Shown here: positions 38,490-53,128 of the stretch, one piece after another
How positions within the stretch are numbered: the stretch's first letter is position 1
Layout of the letters: the number at the start of each line of letters is the position of its first letter
Assembly: GCA_949752745.1 (NCBI GenBank)
Contig: OX457029.1
Span: 8,905,511 to 8,969,510 of the forward strand
Origin: Protula sp. h YS-2021
Lineage: Eukaryota; Annelida; Polychaeta; Sabellida; Serpulidae
Reading direction: 5' to 3'
DNA length: 64,000 nt
Notes under the pieces: generated by a model
Database searches by the model: none
Told to the model about the DNA's origin: nothing
Seen by the model: the letters and a program-made list of their open reading frames with translations, nothing else
Translations under genes and position numbers: made by a program

Positions 38490-39332
38490 TGATGACGCAA
38501 CCAATAAAGATAGAACCGTCAAACCAAAACCGAACTATAGCAGAGGTTAGCGCAAAACAAGCGATGCCAAAATTATTGAAATCACGTGATTAATAACGTC
38601 ATAGATGACGCATTTACCTATCTCAGCAACCAATAAAGATATATAGAAACGTCAAACCAAAACGAAAATATAACAGAAACGTCAAAACCAAACATAGCAG
38701 AGGTTAGCGCAAAACAAGTGATGCTAAAATGTTTTGAAATCACGCGATTGATGACGTCATAAATGACGAATTCGTCGATCTCAGCAAGCAATAGAGATAG
38801 AAACGTCAAAATAAAACCAAACGATAGCAGAGGTTAGCGTATAACAAGGGATGCCAAAAATTTTAAAATCACGTGATTAATAACGTCATAAATGACGAAT
38901 TTGTCTATCTCAGCAACCAATAAACGTAAAACTGTCAAACCAAACCTGAAATATAGCAGAAGGTAGCGCAAAACAAGCGATGCCAAAATTTTCAAATCAC
39001 TGATTGGTAGACGTTATAGATGACGCATTTGTCTATCTTAGCATCCAAAAAAGATAGAAACATCAAATTAAAACCAAAACACGATATAGGCCGCTCAAAA
39101 CAAGCGATGCAAAAAGTTTTTGAAATCACGCGATTGATGACGCCATAAATAACGAATTTGTCTATCTCAGCAACCAATAAATATAGAAACGTCAAATCAA
39201 AACCAAAACACAGCAGAGCTCATCCTAAAGCAAGCGATGCCAAAATTTTGGAAATCATGTGATTGATGACGTCATAAATGATGAATATGTCTATCTCAGC
39301 ACCCAATGAAGATAGAAATGTCAAACCAAAAC

Positions 39333-39380
<48 letters not shown>

Positions 39381-41756
39381 AGAGGATAGCCCCAAATAAG
39401 CGATGCAAAAATTTTGGGAATCACGTGACTGATGATGTCATAAATAACGAATTCGTCTATGTCAGCAACCAATGAAGATAGAAACGTCAAACCAAAACCG
39501 AAATATAGCAGCTGTTAGTGCAAAACAAGCGATGCCAAAATTTTTGAAATCACGCGATTGATGACGTCATAATGCCGAATTTGTCTATATAAAAAACCAA
39601 TAAAGAAAGAAACATTAAACAAAAACCAAAGCACAACAGGGGTCAGCTCAAAACAAGCGATACCAACATTTTTGAAATCACGTGATTAATGACGTCATAA
39701 AGACGAATTTGTCTATATCAGCAACCAATAAAGATAGCAACGTCAAACCAAAACCGAAATATAGTAGATGTTAGTGGAAAACAAGCGATGCCACAATTTT
39801 TGAAATCACGTGATTAATGACGAATTTGTTTGTCTCAACAACCAATAAAAGTAAAACTGTCAAACCAAAACTGAAATATAACAGAGGCTAGCGCAAAACA
39901 AGCGATGATAAAATTTGTAAGATCACGTGATTGATGACGTCATAAATGACGAATTTGTCTATCTCAGCATCCAAAAAAGATAGAAACGTCAAACCAAAAC
40001 CAAAAAATAGCAGAGGATAGCACAAAATAAGCGATTGTAAAATTTTGTGAATTACGTGATTGATGACGTCTAAATGACGAATTTGTTTATTTCAGCAACC
40101 AATAAACGTAAACCTGTCAAATCAAAACCGAAATATAGCAGAGGCTAGAGCAACACAAGCGATGCCAAAATTGTTGAAATCACGTGATTAATGACGTCAT
40201 TAATGACGAATTTGTTTATCTCAGCAACCAATAAAGGTAAAACTGTCAAACTAAAACCGAAATATAGAAGATGTTAGTGCAAAACAAGCGATGCCAAAAT
40301 TTATGAAAATAACCTGATTAATGACGTCATAAATAACGAATATGTTTATCTCAGCACCCAAAAAAAAGATAGAACCGTCAAACCCAAACAAAAAAAGCAG
40401 AGGATAGCACAAAATAAGCGATTGTAAACTTTTTGAAATCACGTGATTAATGACGTCATGAACAACGAATTTGTCTTTCTCAGCAACTAATAAGGCAAAA
40501 CTGTCAAACCAAAACAGAAAAAGAAGAGAGGATAGCACAAAACAAGCCATTGCAAAATTTTTGAAATCCACGTGATTGATGACGTCAAAAGTGACGAATT
40601 AGTCCAACTCAGCAACCATAAAAGAAAGAAACGTAAAACCAAACCCCCCCCAAAAAAACAGAAAATCATAGCACAGAATAAGCGATTGTAATATTTTTGA
40701 AATCAAGTGATTTATGACGTCATAAATGACAAATTTGACTATCTCAGCATCGAATAAAGGGAGAACTGTGAAACCAAAACTAAACCACAGCAGAGCTAAG
40801 CGCAAAGCAAGCGATGCCAAAATTTTTTAAATCATGCCATTGACGACGTCATAAATGACGAATTTCTCTATCTCAGCAGCCAAAAAAGATAGAAACATCA
40901 AACCAAGCCAAAATATACCAGAAGTTAGTGCAAAGCAAGGGATCACAAAATTTTTGAAATCACGTGATTGATGACGTCATAAATGACGACTTTGTTTATC
41001 TCAGCAACTGATCAAGCCCTGTCAAAATTTTTGAAATCACGTGATTGATGACGGCATAAATCTCGGCACCCAAAAACGTAAAAAACCGAAATATAAGAGA
41101 GGTTAGTGCAAAAGAGGCGATGCCAAAATTTTTGAAATCAGGTGATTAATGACGTCATAAATGGCGAATTTGTCTATCTCAGCAACGAATAAAGGTAAAA
41201 CTGTGAAACTAAAACCAAAAACAGAGCAGAGGTAGGCGCAGAAGGAGCGATGTCAAAATTTTTGAAATCACGTGATTGATGACGTAATAAATTGACGAAT
41301 ATATCTGTCTCAGCAAGCAATAAAGATAAAAACGTTAAACCCAAACCGAAATAACAAACACGGTATCGCAAAACAAGTGATGCAAAATATCTTGAAATCA
41401 AGTGATTGATGACATCATGAATTGCAAAAAATGTCTATCTCAGCACCCAATAAAGATAGAAACGTCAAACCAAAACCAAAAAAGAGTGGAGGATTGCAGA
41501 ACAAAAAGCGATGCAAAAATTTTTGACATAAGGTTATTGATAGCGTGATAGATGACGAATTTCTCCATATCAGCACCCAATAAAAATAGAAACGTCAAAC
41601 TAAAACCAAAATAGAGCAGAGGTTAGCGCAATACTAGCGATGCATAAACTTTTGAAATCATGTGATTGATTACGTCACAACTGATGAATCTCTGCAACCA
41701 AAAAGATAGAAACGTCTAACCAAAATCGAAATACAGCACAGGTTAGCGCAAAACTA
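38490..41756 (+). repeat. Diverged 129-bp satellite array, forward arm (about 25 units)
   Basis: Same family as 12768-25611, same orientation, but older: units vary in length and carry many substitutions, and the typical reading is ATCTCAGCAACCAATAAAG instead of ATCTTAGCAACC. Even so, TCACGTGATTGATGACGTCA or a one-base variant is kept in many units (for example near 38581, 39915, 40962). A pure A tract of 43 bases (39334-39376) has expanded inside one unit. Open frames in this stretch are artefacts. Confidence 0.95.
39334..39376. repeat. Poly-A tract of 43 bases inside a satellite unit
   Basis: The usual ACCAAAA..AGCAGAG region of the satellite unit has expanded to 43 consecutive A. It is internal to the unit and not the tail of a retroposed copy, because the unit resumes in register after it. 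Confidence 0.9.
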
Positions 41757-42710
41757 GTCTACATTTTGTCTTTGGATTTATGTTTCTATCTGTATAGGTT
41801 TGTATGTAAGACAAATTCGTCATTTATTACTTCAATAACCATGTGATTTAAAAAAATTGCATCACTTATTTCAAGCCACTGTGCTTTACATCTCGGTTTT
41901 TGGTTTGTCGTTTCTATCTTAATTGGTTGCTGAGATAGGCGAGCTCATTAATGACGTCATTATTTACGCGATTTCCAATATTTTGGCATCACTTGTTTGG
42001 TGCTGTCTTCAGTTCTGTTTTTGTTTTGGTTTGACGTTTCTATCTTTATTGGTTGCTTAGATAGAGGAATTACTCATTTATAACGTCATCAATAACGTGA
42101 TTCCCAATATTTTTGCATTACTTGTTTTGTGCTATCCTCTGTTCTGTTTTGGTTTTAATGTGTGGTTTCTATCTTTATTGGTTGCCGAGATAAACAAATT
42201 CGTCATTTATGACGTCATCATTAAACTCGTATTATTGTATGACTTATTTCGGGCTATCGCGCTTTACATCTTACATTTATGTTCTGATTTGACGTTCCTA
42301 TCTTTATTGGTTGCTGAGATGGACGTCATCAATCACGTGATTTCGAAAATTTTCGTATCTCTTGTTTTGTGCTAACCTGTGCTATGTTTGTTTTTTCATG
42401 TTTCTCTGTTTATTGATTGCTGAGATAGAAAAAAATCGTCATTTATGACGTCATCAATCACGTCATTTACAATTTTTGTAATGCTTGATTTACTCTACCC
42501 TGCTTTCACTTCAGTTTTTTTCACGTTTCTGTATTTATTTTCTCTCTTGATAGACAAATTAGTCATTTATAACGTCACAACGTTTGATGTTTCTATCTTT
42601 ATTGGTTGCTGAGCTAGAAAATGCGTCATTTATGGCGTCGTCAATCATGTGATTTTAAAAATTTTTGCATCTTGCGTCTGCTATATTTTGCTTTTGTGGT
42701 GAGGTGCTGA
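41757..42710 (-). repeat. Diverged 129-bp satellite, inverted arm (about 7 units)
   Basis: Orientation flips near 41757. The units then read TTTGACGTTTCTATCTTTATTGGTTGC...TGACGTCATCAATCACGTGA on the plus strand. Several units are truncated. The array ends near 42700. Confidence 0.9.
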
Positions 42711-45205
<2,495 letters not shown>

Positions 45206-45479
45206 TATATATATACGTGTTGAAGAGACATCACGTGCTGATTTATAAGGTTTAGGGAGACAGAAAAATTCGGAGACCAAAACCAGGTCTCCTTATTTCT
45301 AAGGCCTCGAGAAAACTCAGAAGTAGCCAACTCTTTTCACATTTTTCAGACGTACACTTAACTTAAGCATAATGTGTATAAAACATGACCAAAATAAAAA
45401 ATTATGACTGAAAGACAAATTCAAAAAGTTACCCTAAAGTCGACCCCTTATTGTGGAGGTCATCTTCTTTTTAGCCCTC
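45206..45479. other. GGAGACC-containing spacer
   Basis: Around 45250-45295 there are further TTTAGGGAGACAG, GGAGACCAAAACC and AGGTCTCC words of the same family. No gene is seen. Confidence 0.4.
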
Positions 45480-46690
45480 AGCCAATATATGTAAAAATAT
45501 GTAGCGCACGTCGCAACCGCTGGATTATTTGCGGTGATATTATTTTAGGTGTTTTTTGAATGGCGATATTTTGAGCTGCTCATTGCTGCCGAAAAGGGTG
45601 GTAGCAGGTTTGCGTGTGTTTCATTAACACGCACGTGATCTAATTCTTGAAACGTAATTGACCTGCGAACAGGCTGTCACATAACCGAGAACTTTGGTCC
45701 ACATCAATCAAACACAGACAAGACAAAAACGAGTGCCTGGATACCGCCACTTCCTTGATGTCTCTTCGAAGGCATATTGAGGATACCGCCTGTCCTTTGA
45801 TGTCATATCGGAGGCATTCAACACGCATCGTGTAAAACGAGTGCCTGGATGCCACCGCTCCTTTGAAGTCACATCGGAGGTACTCCAAAATGCGTTGTTT
45901 AAAGCGAGTGCCTGGATCACGTACCCTGGGAGACAGGGTAATCATACGCTCGTTGAACAGTAAGCGAAAGAGGACACCGTTGACTTTGCACACTCGTCTT
46001 CCATTACACCCATGGCCTCGTTCTGGCAAGATAAAATGACATCCATAATAGCCATAAAGTTCATGCGGGTGTACTGCACTGGAGATGGATCCAAACGCTG
46101 TGGGAATGCTGATAGACGCTGATAGAAGTTTTCCACTATAGTGGCCAAAACCCCGTTGGTCGGATAGTTGCACAGAGAAAAAACCCACTGATGAGAACAC
46201 GTTTAGTCTTTATTTTCTCAACGTCTCAGGTCAACTCAATTGGTCTACAACTACAACAGATCATAAAAACAATCTTTACCTTACCTTTTGAAAGCTGCGA
46301 ACACGTTTATATCACGCTTTATAAACCATTTATACCCTTTGCGCATTTGTTGAAACCATTAAAAAGTTTACAAAACCATAATGTTAAAACACCGACATTT
46401 ACCTTTATTTAAACGCAAAAGAAGCTTTAAAATCTTCAGACGGGCTTGCTATTAAGGATCCAATAAAACAACGTACCTTTTGGCCCTTATTTATCCTTAA
46501 AACTTAAATATAAATATCCGAAATTTTTAGATCACAATTCACACACATGTCGACACTTTAAAGTCTATCTGCACACTGAACTGTTTTAGTAAGCGACGTG
46601 ATAAACGTTCAAAAACACGTAAAACAATATCACCGCAAATAATCCAGCGTTTGCGACGTGCGTTACAAAATAAAAGATATACAGCTCACT
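45480..46690. mobile_element. Element with 65-bp inverted arms (about 1.2 kb)
   Basis: The left arm (about 45510-45575) and right arm (about 46600-46670) are inverted copies; both contain TATCACCGCAAATAATCCAG in one orientation or the other, followed by CG.TTGCGACGTGCG. The inside includes a tandem repeat built on CGAGTGCCTGGAT (near 45730, 45838, 45905) and GGAGGCATTC. A 186-codon open frame (45640-46200, minus) crosses that tandem repeat, has no recognisable motif and is probably fortuitous. The structure suggests a fold-back or TIR transposon, but no target duplication was found. Confidence 0.5.
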
Positions 46691-47480
46691 AAAAAACGGC
46701 GCCTGTTTTACAAAAGGGTGTATGGGCATGGACTTTCTGTAAATGTTTGAATAGTAGGAAATGGTATGCAGGATTCGTACCTCAGAACATATGAAGTTGA
46801 CCCCTGTTAGTGGAACAATGGAATGCTTCGTAGTTCTGACAGAGAGATATACGACTATTTACTACCTCCCAAAAGAAATAATTTCAAGCCCTGCTTAGGA
46901 AATAGAAAATGGTCTTCCTATGTTGGCATAATCTGTTTATGGTCTCCCAAAGTCGTACTTTAGGGTTATATATATGAGCGAATGTATATGATGCACATCC
47001 GAAATTTTTAGATCACAATTCACACACATGTCGACACTTCAAAGTCTATCTGCATACTGAACTGTTTTAGTAAGCGACGTGATAAACGTTCAAAAACACG
47101 TAAAACAATATCAACGCAAATAATCCAGCGTTTGCGACGTGCGTTACAAAATAAAAGATATACAGCTCACTAAAAAACGGCGCCTGTTTTACAAAAGGGT
47201 GTATGGGCATGGACTTTCTGTAAATGTTTGAATAGTAGGAAATGGTATGCAGGATTCGTACCTCAGAACATATGAAGTTGACCCCTGTTAGTGGAACAAT
47301 GGAATGCTTCGTAGTTCTGACAGAGAGATATACGACTATTTACTACCTCCCAAAAGAAATAATTTCAAGCCCTGCTTAGGAAATAGAAAATGGTCTTCCT
47401 ATGTTGGCATAATCTGTTTATGGTCTCCCAAAGTCCTTCTTTAGGGTTATATATATGAGCGAATGTATATTATGCAAATT
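46518..47480. repeat. 481-bp direct tandem duplication
   Basis: The segment starting CCGAAATTTTTAGATCACAA at 46518 is repeated at 46999 with only a few differences, and both copies end in a GGTCTCCCAAAGTC...GGGTTATATATATGAGCG stretch. The duplication therefore includes one inverted arm of the element at 45480-46690 plus a GGTCTCC motif region. Confidence 0.92.
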
Positions 47481-47720
47481 TCGTCTCCTCATTTACCCTT
47501 TTTCATGTATGGTCTCTCTAGTCGTTAACTTCAGTTTTTTAAGATATAGGAAAGGTCTCTCTAAGTTGGCATATTCTGAGTATAGTCTCCTAAAGTCATA
47601 TTTTAGGATTATATACGAATAAAAATAACCGATGAACATTTGGTCCACCTGTTTACTTATTTTCATATTAGGTCTCTCTTAGTGTTATCTTTGTATTTTT
47701 TCAACAAATTTTTGTCATAT
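47480..47720. repeat. GGTCTCC-rich repeat copies
   Basis: Recurring ATGGTCTCTCTA, AAGGTCTCTCTAAGTTGGCA, TAGTCTCCTAAAGTC and AGGTCTCTCTTAGTG words, spaced 25-50 bp, follow the same order as in the copy at 48800-48950. Confidence 0.7.
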
Positions 47721-47779
47721 TCTCTTCGTTTCATCACAATGGGGTCTTGAGGTCTTTTATGAGCTTTATATCAATATAT

Positions 47780-48010
47780 GGTATTGATTTTGGGCCCGAT
47801 TGGGGAATTCAAAATGCCCTCCGGGCGGCCATCTTCTTTGTTGACACCAACATATTGTAAACACGATAGCCTGAAAAGTATCGATCATCATGAAATTTTG
47901 TGCAGGGAGTAATCAGGTATAGAAGTAGGCTGGTATTGATTTTGGTCCCGATCGCAAAATTCAAAATGGTAGATGGCCGCCATCTTGAATTTTTCGTGAA
48001 AACTCTTCCA
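47780..48010. repeat. 152-bp tandem duplication (TTGATTTTGG.CCCGAT type)
   Basis: GGTATTGATTTTGG at 47780 recurs at 47932, each followed by CCCGAT, AATTCAAAATG and a GGCCGCCATCTT-type motif. No gene is present. Confidence 0.75.
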
Positions 48011-48038
48011 AACAGAATAAATGAAATAAACTACTCTG

Positions 48039-48275
48039 CTAATCATCACTAAATTTTAAACTTCCAAGACTGTACTCAAAATTTCTCATCAGATTATAGA
48101 TGGTTGTAAGAAGTTGGGTCTCGCAAGAGCATTTCGATCGAAACCCGTGGTTAAGCGGTGATAATACATTGTTTTTATCGAAGTGATTTAGCATGTTCCT
48201 GCAGATAATATGCACCAAAAGTATGCTTGTGACGGATATTAAAGATGCTGGTCTGTTGTTTTCGGGGAGGTGCAT
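48039..48275 (-). pseudogene. LINE reverse transcriptase fragment
   Basis: The minus-strand frame has PENNRPASLISVTSILL, HIICRNMLNHFDKNNVLS, LNHGFRSKCSCETQL and TTIYNLMRNF. This matches the start of a non-LTR (jockey/CR1-like) reverse transcriptase, where NYRPISL..V..K..E.II...L..HL......HGFR...SCETQL is typical. Only about 75 residues are recognisable; catalytic YADD is absent and the flanking sequence in other frames has stops. It is a dead 5'-truncated fragment. Confidence 0.8.
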
Positions 48276-48799
48276 ATCGCGTGTCCTTCGTTACCTCAGT
48301 ACTTTCTCAGCGTTATTCAAAGATCAAAGAGTATTCTGTCGCGGCAATGCATGGAATCAAGGTGTCACAACCGGGCATCTAATTGTTAGCCATTTCGTCG
48401 CTGCTCTTCAGTTAATACTTGCTTTTTCGCCACTGTGTATAGATTGTTGAAAAATAAATGCCAGTCTGTGAGATAGGGAGGCGGAACAGTTCTTGAATAC
48501 TGCATTTGGTATTATTTCGAGGTTTTTAAATGGAATGGCGATCTAGAGGTTTACAGAAATATTGTACCCGAAAAATCATTTACCAAAAAATTCAAAATCA
48601 AGACAAAGTCATAAGTTTGGTATATAAATATAAACACACCGTGGAAAACACAGAAAGATAAAATGTGTATATATATTACATGGGAAATCCCATGGTGTGT
48701 TTGCCCAGGAAAACCAATGCATATTACACGTCGGCCGGAGAAATTTCCCACGTATATTCTACACATAATATACGCATGTGTGCTATGGGGGATATGAGT

Positions 48800-48950
48800 G
48801 AATATATACTATGCACATTTGGTCTCCCTTTTTACTCTACATATATGGTCTCTGTATGTGTTATCTTTGGTGTCCTTATTAAGATATACAAAAGGTCTCC
48901 CTATTTTTGATGGCATATTCTGTGTATGGTCTCCCAAAGTCGTAATATAT
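48800..48950 (+). repeat. GGTCTCCCTA repeat copy
   Basis: GGTCTC motifs occur at 48821, 48847, 48894 and 48928 within TTTGGTCTCCC, ATGGTCTCTGTATG, AAAGGTCTCCCTA and ATGGTCTCCCAAAGTCG. The same order and spacing is found at 47.48-47.6 kb and, inverted, at 60.65-60.8 and 60.98-61.09 kb. Confidence 0.75.
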
Positions 48951-49859
48951 CATTATAGACATTTATTTATATACACAACCAGACATGACGTGCATTTTCG
49001 TGGCAGAATATTAGGCATGGACCTTAATGTCATGAAGTATTTACCACAGGTCATATGAATATGGCATGATTTATGTGATCGTATTGAAAAATGTCACAAG
49101 TATTCCAACAAAACACACACACAAAAAAGCCATTTCTCGCCTTCGGATTGTGACTTCACATCCAAGTATGCACGACTGGTGCAGAGTCGAATGGTCATCT
49201 GCAACAACCTATTAAAAATATACAAAATATATAAAAAAATATACTTTTCCTTTTACATATCACAAATGATTGATCTAAGACACACAACTTTTTTCTCTTG
49301 TATCAGAATAACCACTCACTTTACAGGGCACTGAAAACGAACAAATAAATAAATAAATAATAATCATAATAAAACATCGCAGCAACACCAAAGACGAATT
49401 CTCTTACCATTAATATTTACTTTACTTAAAGTTTAAAATGAATTATTCTTTTCATGAAAATAATAACCTCCTCATTGAGAATGTGATCATCTCTGTCTTA
49501 TCGACTTCTAGCAAGTCGTCTTTTGACAAACCATCATTCCCGTACCCCCTCGCCAACAAGGAAAGGTACTGTGGTTGTCACGATTCTGTGTTCTCGAATG
49601 TTACGGGTCCTGCGCATAATGAGTCGTGTGACTTGACTCGGATGACTATCCGATTTGATTGTTGGAGAAAATGCGGATTCTAACGTTTTTTGTGTGATTG
49701 ATCTTCACTATGGAGGCAAAAAACGTTTCCTGTCTTTATTCTCACAACATTTCAACGAAATCTATAGCTATCCAGGAATGTTCGTAGTTCATATCCAATA
49801 CTGGTACTGATCTCCATAAAAACAACTCTCTGTGCCCCATCACCACAATGGCTACCCTC
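48951..49859. other. AT-rich region, no gene supported
   Basis: An 81-codon open frame at 49438-49683 has no recognisable motif and no splice context. Nothing else is seen. Confidence 0.3.
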
Positions 49860-50545
49860 TGTGCACCATATTCGCACCCGACGTGTGATCTCTATGCTTC
49901 GCAAAAATCAACTGCTTGCACCATTCGGACCTACCCTCGACGTGTGGCCTCTATGCTTCCGAGAAATCAACTGCTGACGGCGCAGCAACCACACTCCTGA
50001 TATACAAGCTGGCAGAACAGCCGCCGCTAATTGAAAATGCGACCGATCGAAGTGTTACGCGCCTAAAGCACGAACCAATAGAAAAAATACCTGCCCGAAA
50101 ATATATGTTACGAATCACGAAAGAACAAAAAATGATGTTTTTGTAACGATCACAAACTTCTCTACAAAACGGCAGTATCGGTTGCAATCTCCGGTAATAT
50201 TAAATATTTGAAAATTACATGAAAATTTTGTGCTAGGTAGCACAAAAATTGTACTCCTCTCAAAAACCACTAAAACCGGAAGTTTCAAATCAAAATTACT
50301 ACTATCCTCCCCATCTTAATGAGCTCTTTCATATCATGTATAAAACTTGTAAATCCAGAGCCTGACTCCTGAGATATCCCCTGTACTTAAAACAAAGGTA
50401 AATTTTTAAATGTTGTAAAATCTATCAAAAAGATTTCAAACAAACTCGAAACTAATCCCATCGTGTTCCTCAGGGCAAGATCTCTCTAGGTCCAAAACTG
50501 TTCGTCGCGGTCCTATCGCGCTTTGTAATAAATCCATCACATCAC
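49860..50545. repeat. Dispersed repeat, copy 2
   Basis: Homologous to 4441-5060 over its whole length, including GGCAGAACAGCCGCCGCTAA, CGAACCAATAGAAAA, the palindrome TGTGCTAGGTAGCACA and, near 50500-50530, CGTCGCGGTCCTATCGCGCT. Its left part also contains an internal duplication of GACGTGTG...TCTATGCTTC...AAATCAACTGCT (about 49877-49915 and 49937-49972). Confidence 0.7.
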
Positions 50546-51890
50546 TAGTTTCGAACAAAGTTTGCTTGTGCAAAACCTCATTCTCTACTTAATAATACAT
50601 AAGAAAGGGAAAAGACTGCTCTCGGTAATCTGACAACGCACACATACTTAAGATATTACAATTAGACAGAGTGGTGCGTAAACTACATGAAACACACATT
50701 CTATCATCTGCCAACCACCATACCACACCACCCAGCAACACAATTAAACAAGTGTGCTCCAAGTGTCATTCCGGCGAACACATAAATTATCGGAATAACA
50801 TATGGATTGAGTTACCCTATTGTTACAGAGCTGACACAATATTACCTTAACGGGGTGCAAGTGTCGTTAAACTAATCAGTCAATAAAGCCATCACGGCGC
50901 TGGTATATATTTCTCATCGATTTTCTGTCGTCCTTCAATATCAAAAGACTGATTTTGAACATTTTTTTAAATTTTTCATATTTAGAACATGAGTATTCAT
51001 CCTAAAGTACGGTACATCATGTATATAAATGAAGAAAAAAATTTAATACCACCTTATCCTTTTGCCAGTCTTTTGGCCTTGAAATCCAAACTTATGTCTG
51101 TGGCAATAAGAAAGGAATTTTGTTTTTCTGCGAAGTAGATTTTCTGAAAGCTTTAGGATGGGATTTGTTTGTTTTTGTGAAGTAAAATAAAGTAAAATAA
51201 ACGTTTTTAAAGGGCATAGGGATTGAGAAACTAGTTATAGTATACTTGTTGCTTTGTAAGATAACAGAATACAGGACATTCTAAATTGCGATGTATTTAT
51301 GTCAGAAAAAGGTGTTTTTGCAACGAAGAAATCCCTCAAGGGGGATTTTCGTTTGCAATATCGCGGCAAAAAACGGCAATACGCAATGGACGGAAAGACT
51401 GGGTCCTATACATTTGATAACATTGGGATAACATTGTACCTTGTGGTGTCATTTCGCGCTTGAATATTGCGTTGAAAATTCACCGATTAAGCAGATTTAT
51501 AAACTTACTGTCATCGTGTAGTGTTGTTAAACGGTAAAAGTAGGCCCGGAATACACGGCAACAATGCCACTTGTAGCGTGTCAGCTCTTTCTACTGCTTC
51601 AACCAGTGCCAAACCAAAGAAACCTAGGTGCAGTCTCTTAGGTGTTTGTGTTTTAATATAAATCTCGAGTATACATTAGTCATTCGTAAGGCTTTGTTAA
51701 ACTTAAGATAGGTTTTCCCATCAGTTGTATTAATTTTTAAAATTGTCTTTCAATATGCTTTACCTATTGATTTAATAAATTAATTTATATTTCTTTATAA
51801 GTTAAAGCGTTGATGTTGTCACTGGCATAACTTTTCACCGGTGCTATAGGGGCACTAGGCAGTAATTACCTTGGTGTTTGCGCAAATTGA
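50546..51890. other. Region upstream of the 52-kb gene
   Basis: Mostly featureless. A Ser/Lys-rich open stretch at about 51545-51628 ending CCTAG/GTGCAG could be an upstream exon (it reads ...SVSALSTASTSAKPKKPR), but its acceptor and its link to the next exon are unclear. Confidence 0.25.
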
Positions 51891-51949
51891 AAAGCTTAGT
51901 GCATGAACTAAAATTCTGGTATCTTGGGCAGCAGGGCTCCGGCAATTAC

Positions 51950-52220
51950 AATTAGGCTTAAATAATTCCCATAAACCAATACAAGAACCCTGGAAAAGCC
52001 GTGCGCAGCAAAAGCCCAAAAACAACCTCGACGTGCGTGTATCGTCTGATAGTGATGATGTTGATAATCAGGCCCCTGTAATTCGATGCGTGAAAGGCAA
52101 TAAGAGAGCTCATAGCCACTCTGGTTCAGACTCAGATTGGAGTAAATCGCAAGTTTCAGACGCATTCAAGAAAGAAAAACGGATACGAGACCGCCTGGAT
52201 ACTGATAGATTGAAAAATCG
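51950..52220 (+). CDS. Unrecognised gene, acidic/basic exon candidate
   Basis: An open plus-strand stretch encodes a charged, low-complexity sequence: VSSDSDDVDNQAPVIRCVKG, then Ser/His/Asp-rich residues, then KKEKRIRDRLDTDRLKNRQ. This looks like the disordered, nuclear-localised part of a regulatory protein. Acceptor and donor could not be fixed; the frame stays open to 52338 but the last part looks intronic. It is placed with the downstream exons because strand and character agree. Confidence 0.4.
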
Positions 52221-52370
52221 ACAACATCCTAGAATGTTCCCGTTTATCTCTTTAAACGGATTAAAATGTCATATTGTCCTTTGTTTTGTATATTGTAGTT
52301 CACGAATAGGAGGAACGTTCCAGGACATATCCGTTTAAGCATATAGGCGTTTGATTTACAAAAAAGCCAG

Positions 52371-52443
52371 CAGTTCTATCAAATGACAACTATGAATGTT
52401 TTCATCATAGAGCCTAGCAGGTGTAAAAACCATGTGCTCGTAG
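52371..52443 (+). CDS. Unrecognised spliced gene, exon (73 nt)
   Basis: Acceptor AAAAAGCCAG before 52371 and donor TCGTAG/GTAAAA after 52443. It encodes QFYQMTTMNVFIIEPSRCKN and HVLV and ends in phase 1, which joins in frame with the exon at 52873. The acceptor lacks a strong pyrimidine tract, so the left edge is less sure than the donor. Confidence 0.45.
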
Positions 52444-52872
52444 GTAAAATCCAATAAAAGCATATAATTCTGCAAAAATAATAGCAAATACACCTCTTCT
52501 TGCGAGCGGTCCTTCTGCTTTTTGATCATATTATTGGGATAGGAACCATTCATGTAGTGCGTACGCAGGGCGGGGGTCGCAGCCAAAGCATACGCACTGC
52601 GTACAGGTGAGAAGAGGGGGGGGGGGTCAAGCCGACAGCATGCCTACACAATTTTCAATATACATATGAATATTGCATTTTACCAAGCATACGTGCGTAC
52701 AGGGAGAGGGGGTATGATCCAAAGCGTACGCACTGCGCACAAGGGGGGATCAGAAATTGACAAATGTTTGCGTACGTTCTAAATATTTACAACAATCTGA
52801 GATATGATTGTCTAGATTGGCTAAACAGATGACATTATCACTATCACATATAATAAATCTGAATTAACTTAG

Positions 52873-52944
52873 GCGAATATGAGCCAATGCTTGAAGGGGA
52901 AGAAGACATTTCCATCGCTAGAAAACATGTTGAGAAAACGAAAG
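52873..52944 (+). CDS. Unrecognised spliced gene, exon (72 nt)
   Basis: Acceptor TTAACTTAG (AG at 52871-52872) and donor CGAAAG/GTATCG. It encodes EYEPMLEGEEDISIARKHVE and KTK, an acidic helix-like segment. It enters in phase 1 and leaves in phase 1. Confidence 0.55.
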
Positions 52945-52980
52945 GTATCGAAACATTGATTTATTCATTTCAAGCTTCAG

Positions 52981-52993
52981 CTACAAAGCATTT
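52981..52993 (+). CDS. Unrecognised spliced gene, 13-nt micro-exon
   Basis: CTACAAAGCATTT lies between an excellent acceptor (TTTATTCATTTCAAGCTTCAG) region and the donor GTAAGG. Without it the flanking exons (phase 1 out, phase 2 in) do not join; with it the frame reads K-A-T-K-H-L-K across three exons. The intron to its left is only 36 bp (52945-52980), which is short for an animal and is the main weakness. Confidence 0.45.
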
Positions 52994-53128
52994 GTAAGGA
53001 ATTTCGCCAACTAAAAGATAAATAGGTGCCACAATATGATCCCCAATGTTTGGGCAAACCTTACAATAAACAACTCCGACATGTCAGAATTAAATAAGCG
53101 GTTTCTTAATTTGTCTTTTAACGTACAG

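Noticed and set aside
45640..46200. A 186-codon open frame inside the inverted-arm element as a possible transposase
   Set aside because: It crosses a tandem repeat, lacks any DDE or other motif, and its repeated residues follow the DNA repeat.
49438..49683. An 81-codon frame as a small gene
   Set aside because: No recognisable motif, splice sites or conservation clue. Length is within chance for AT-rich DNA.
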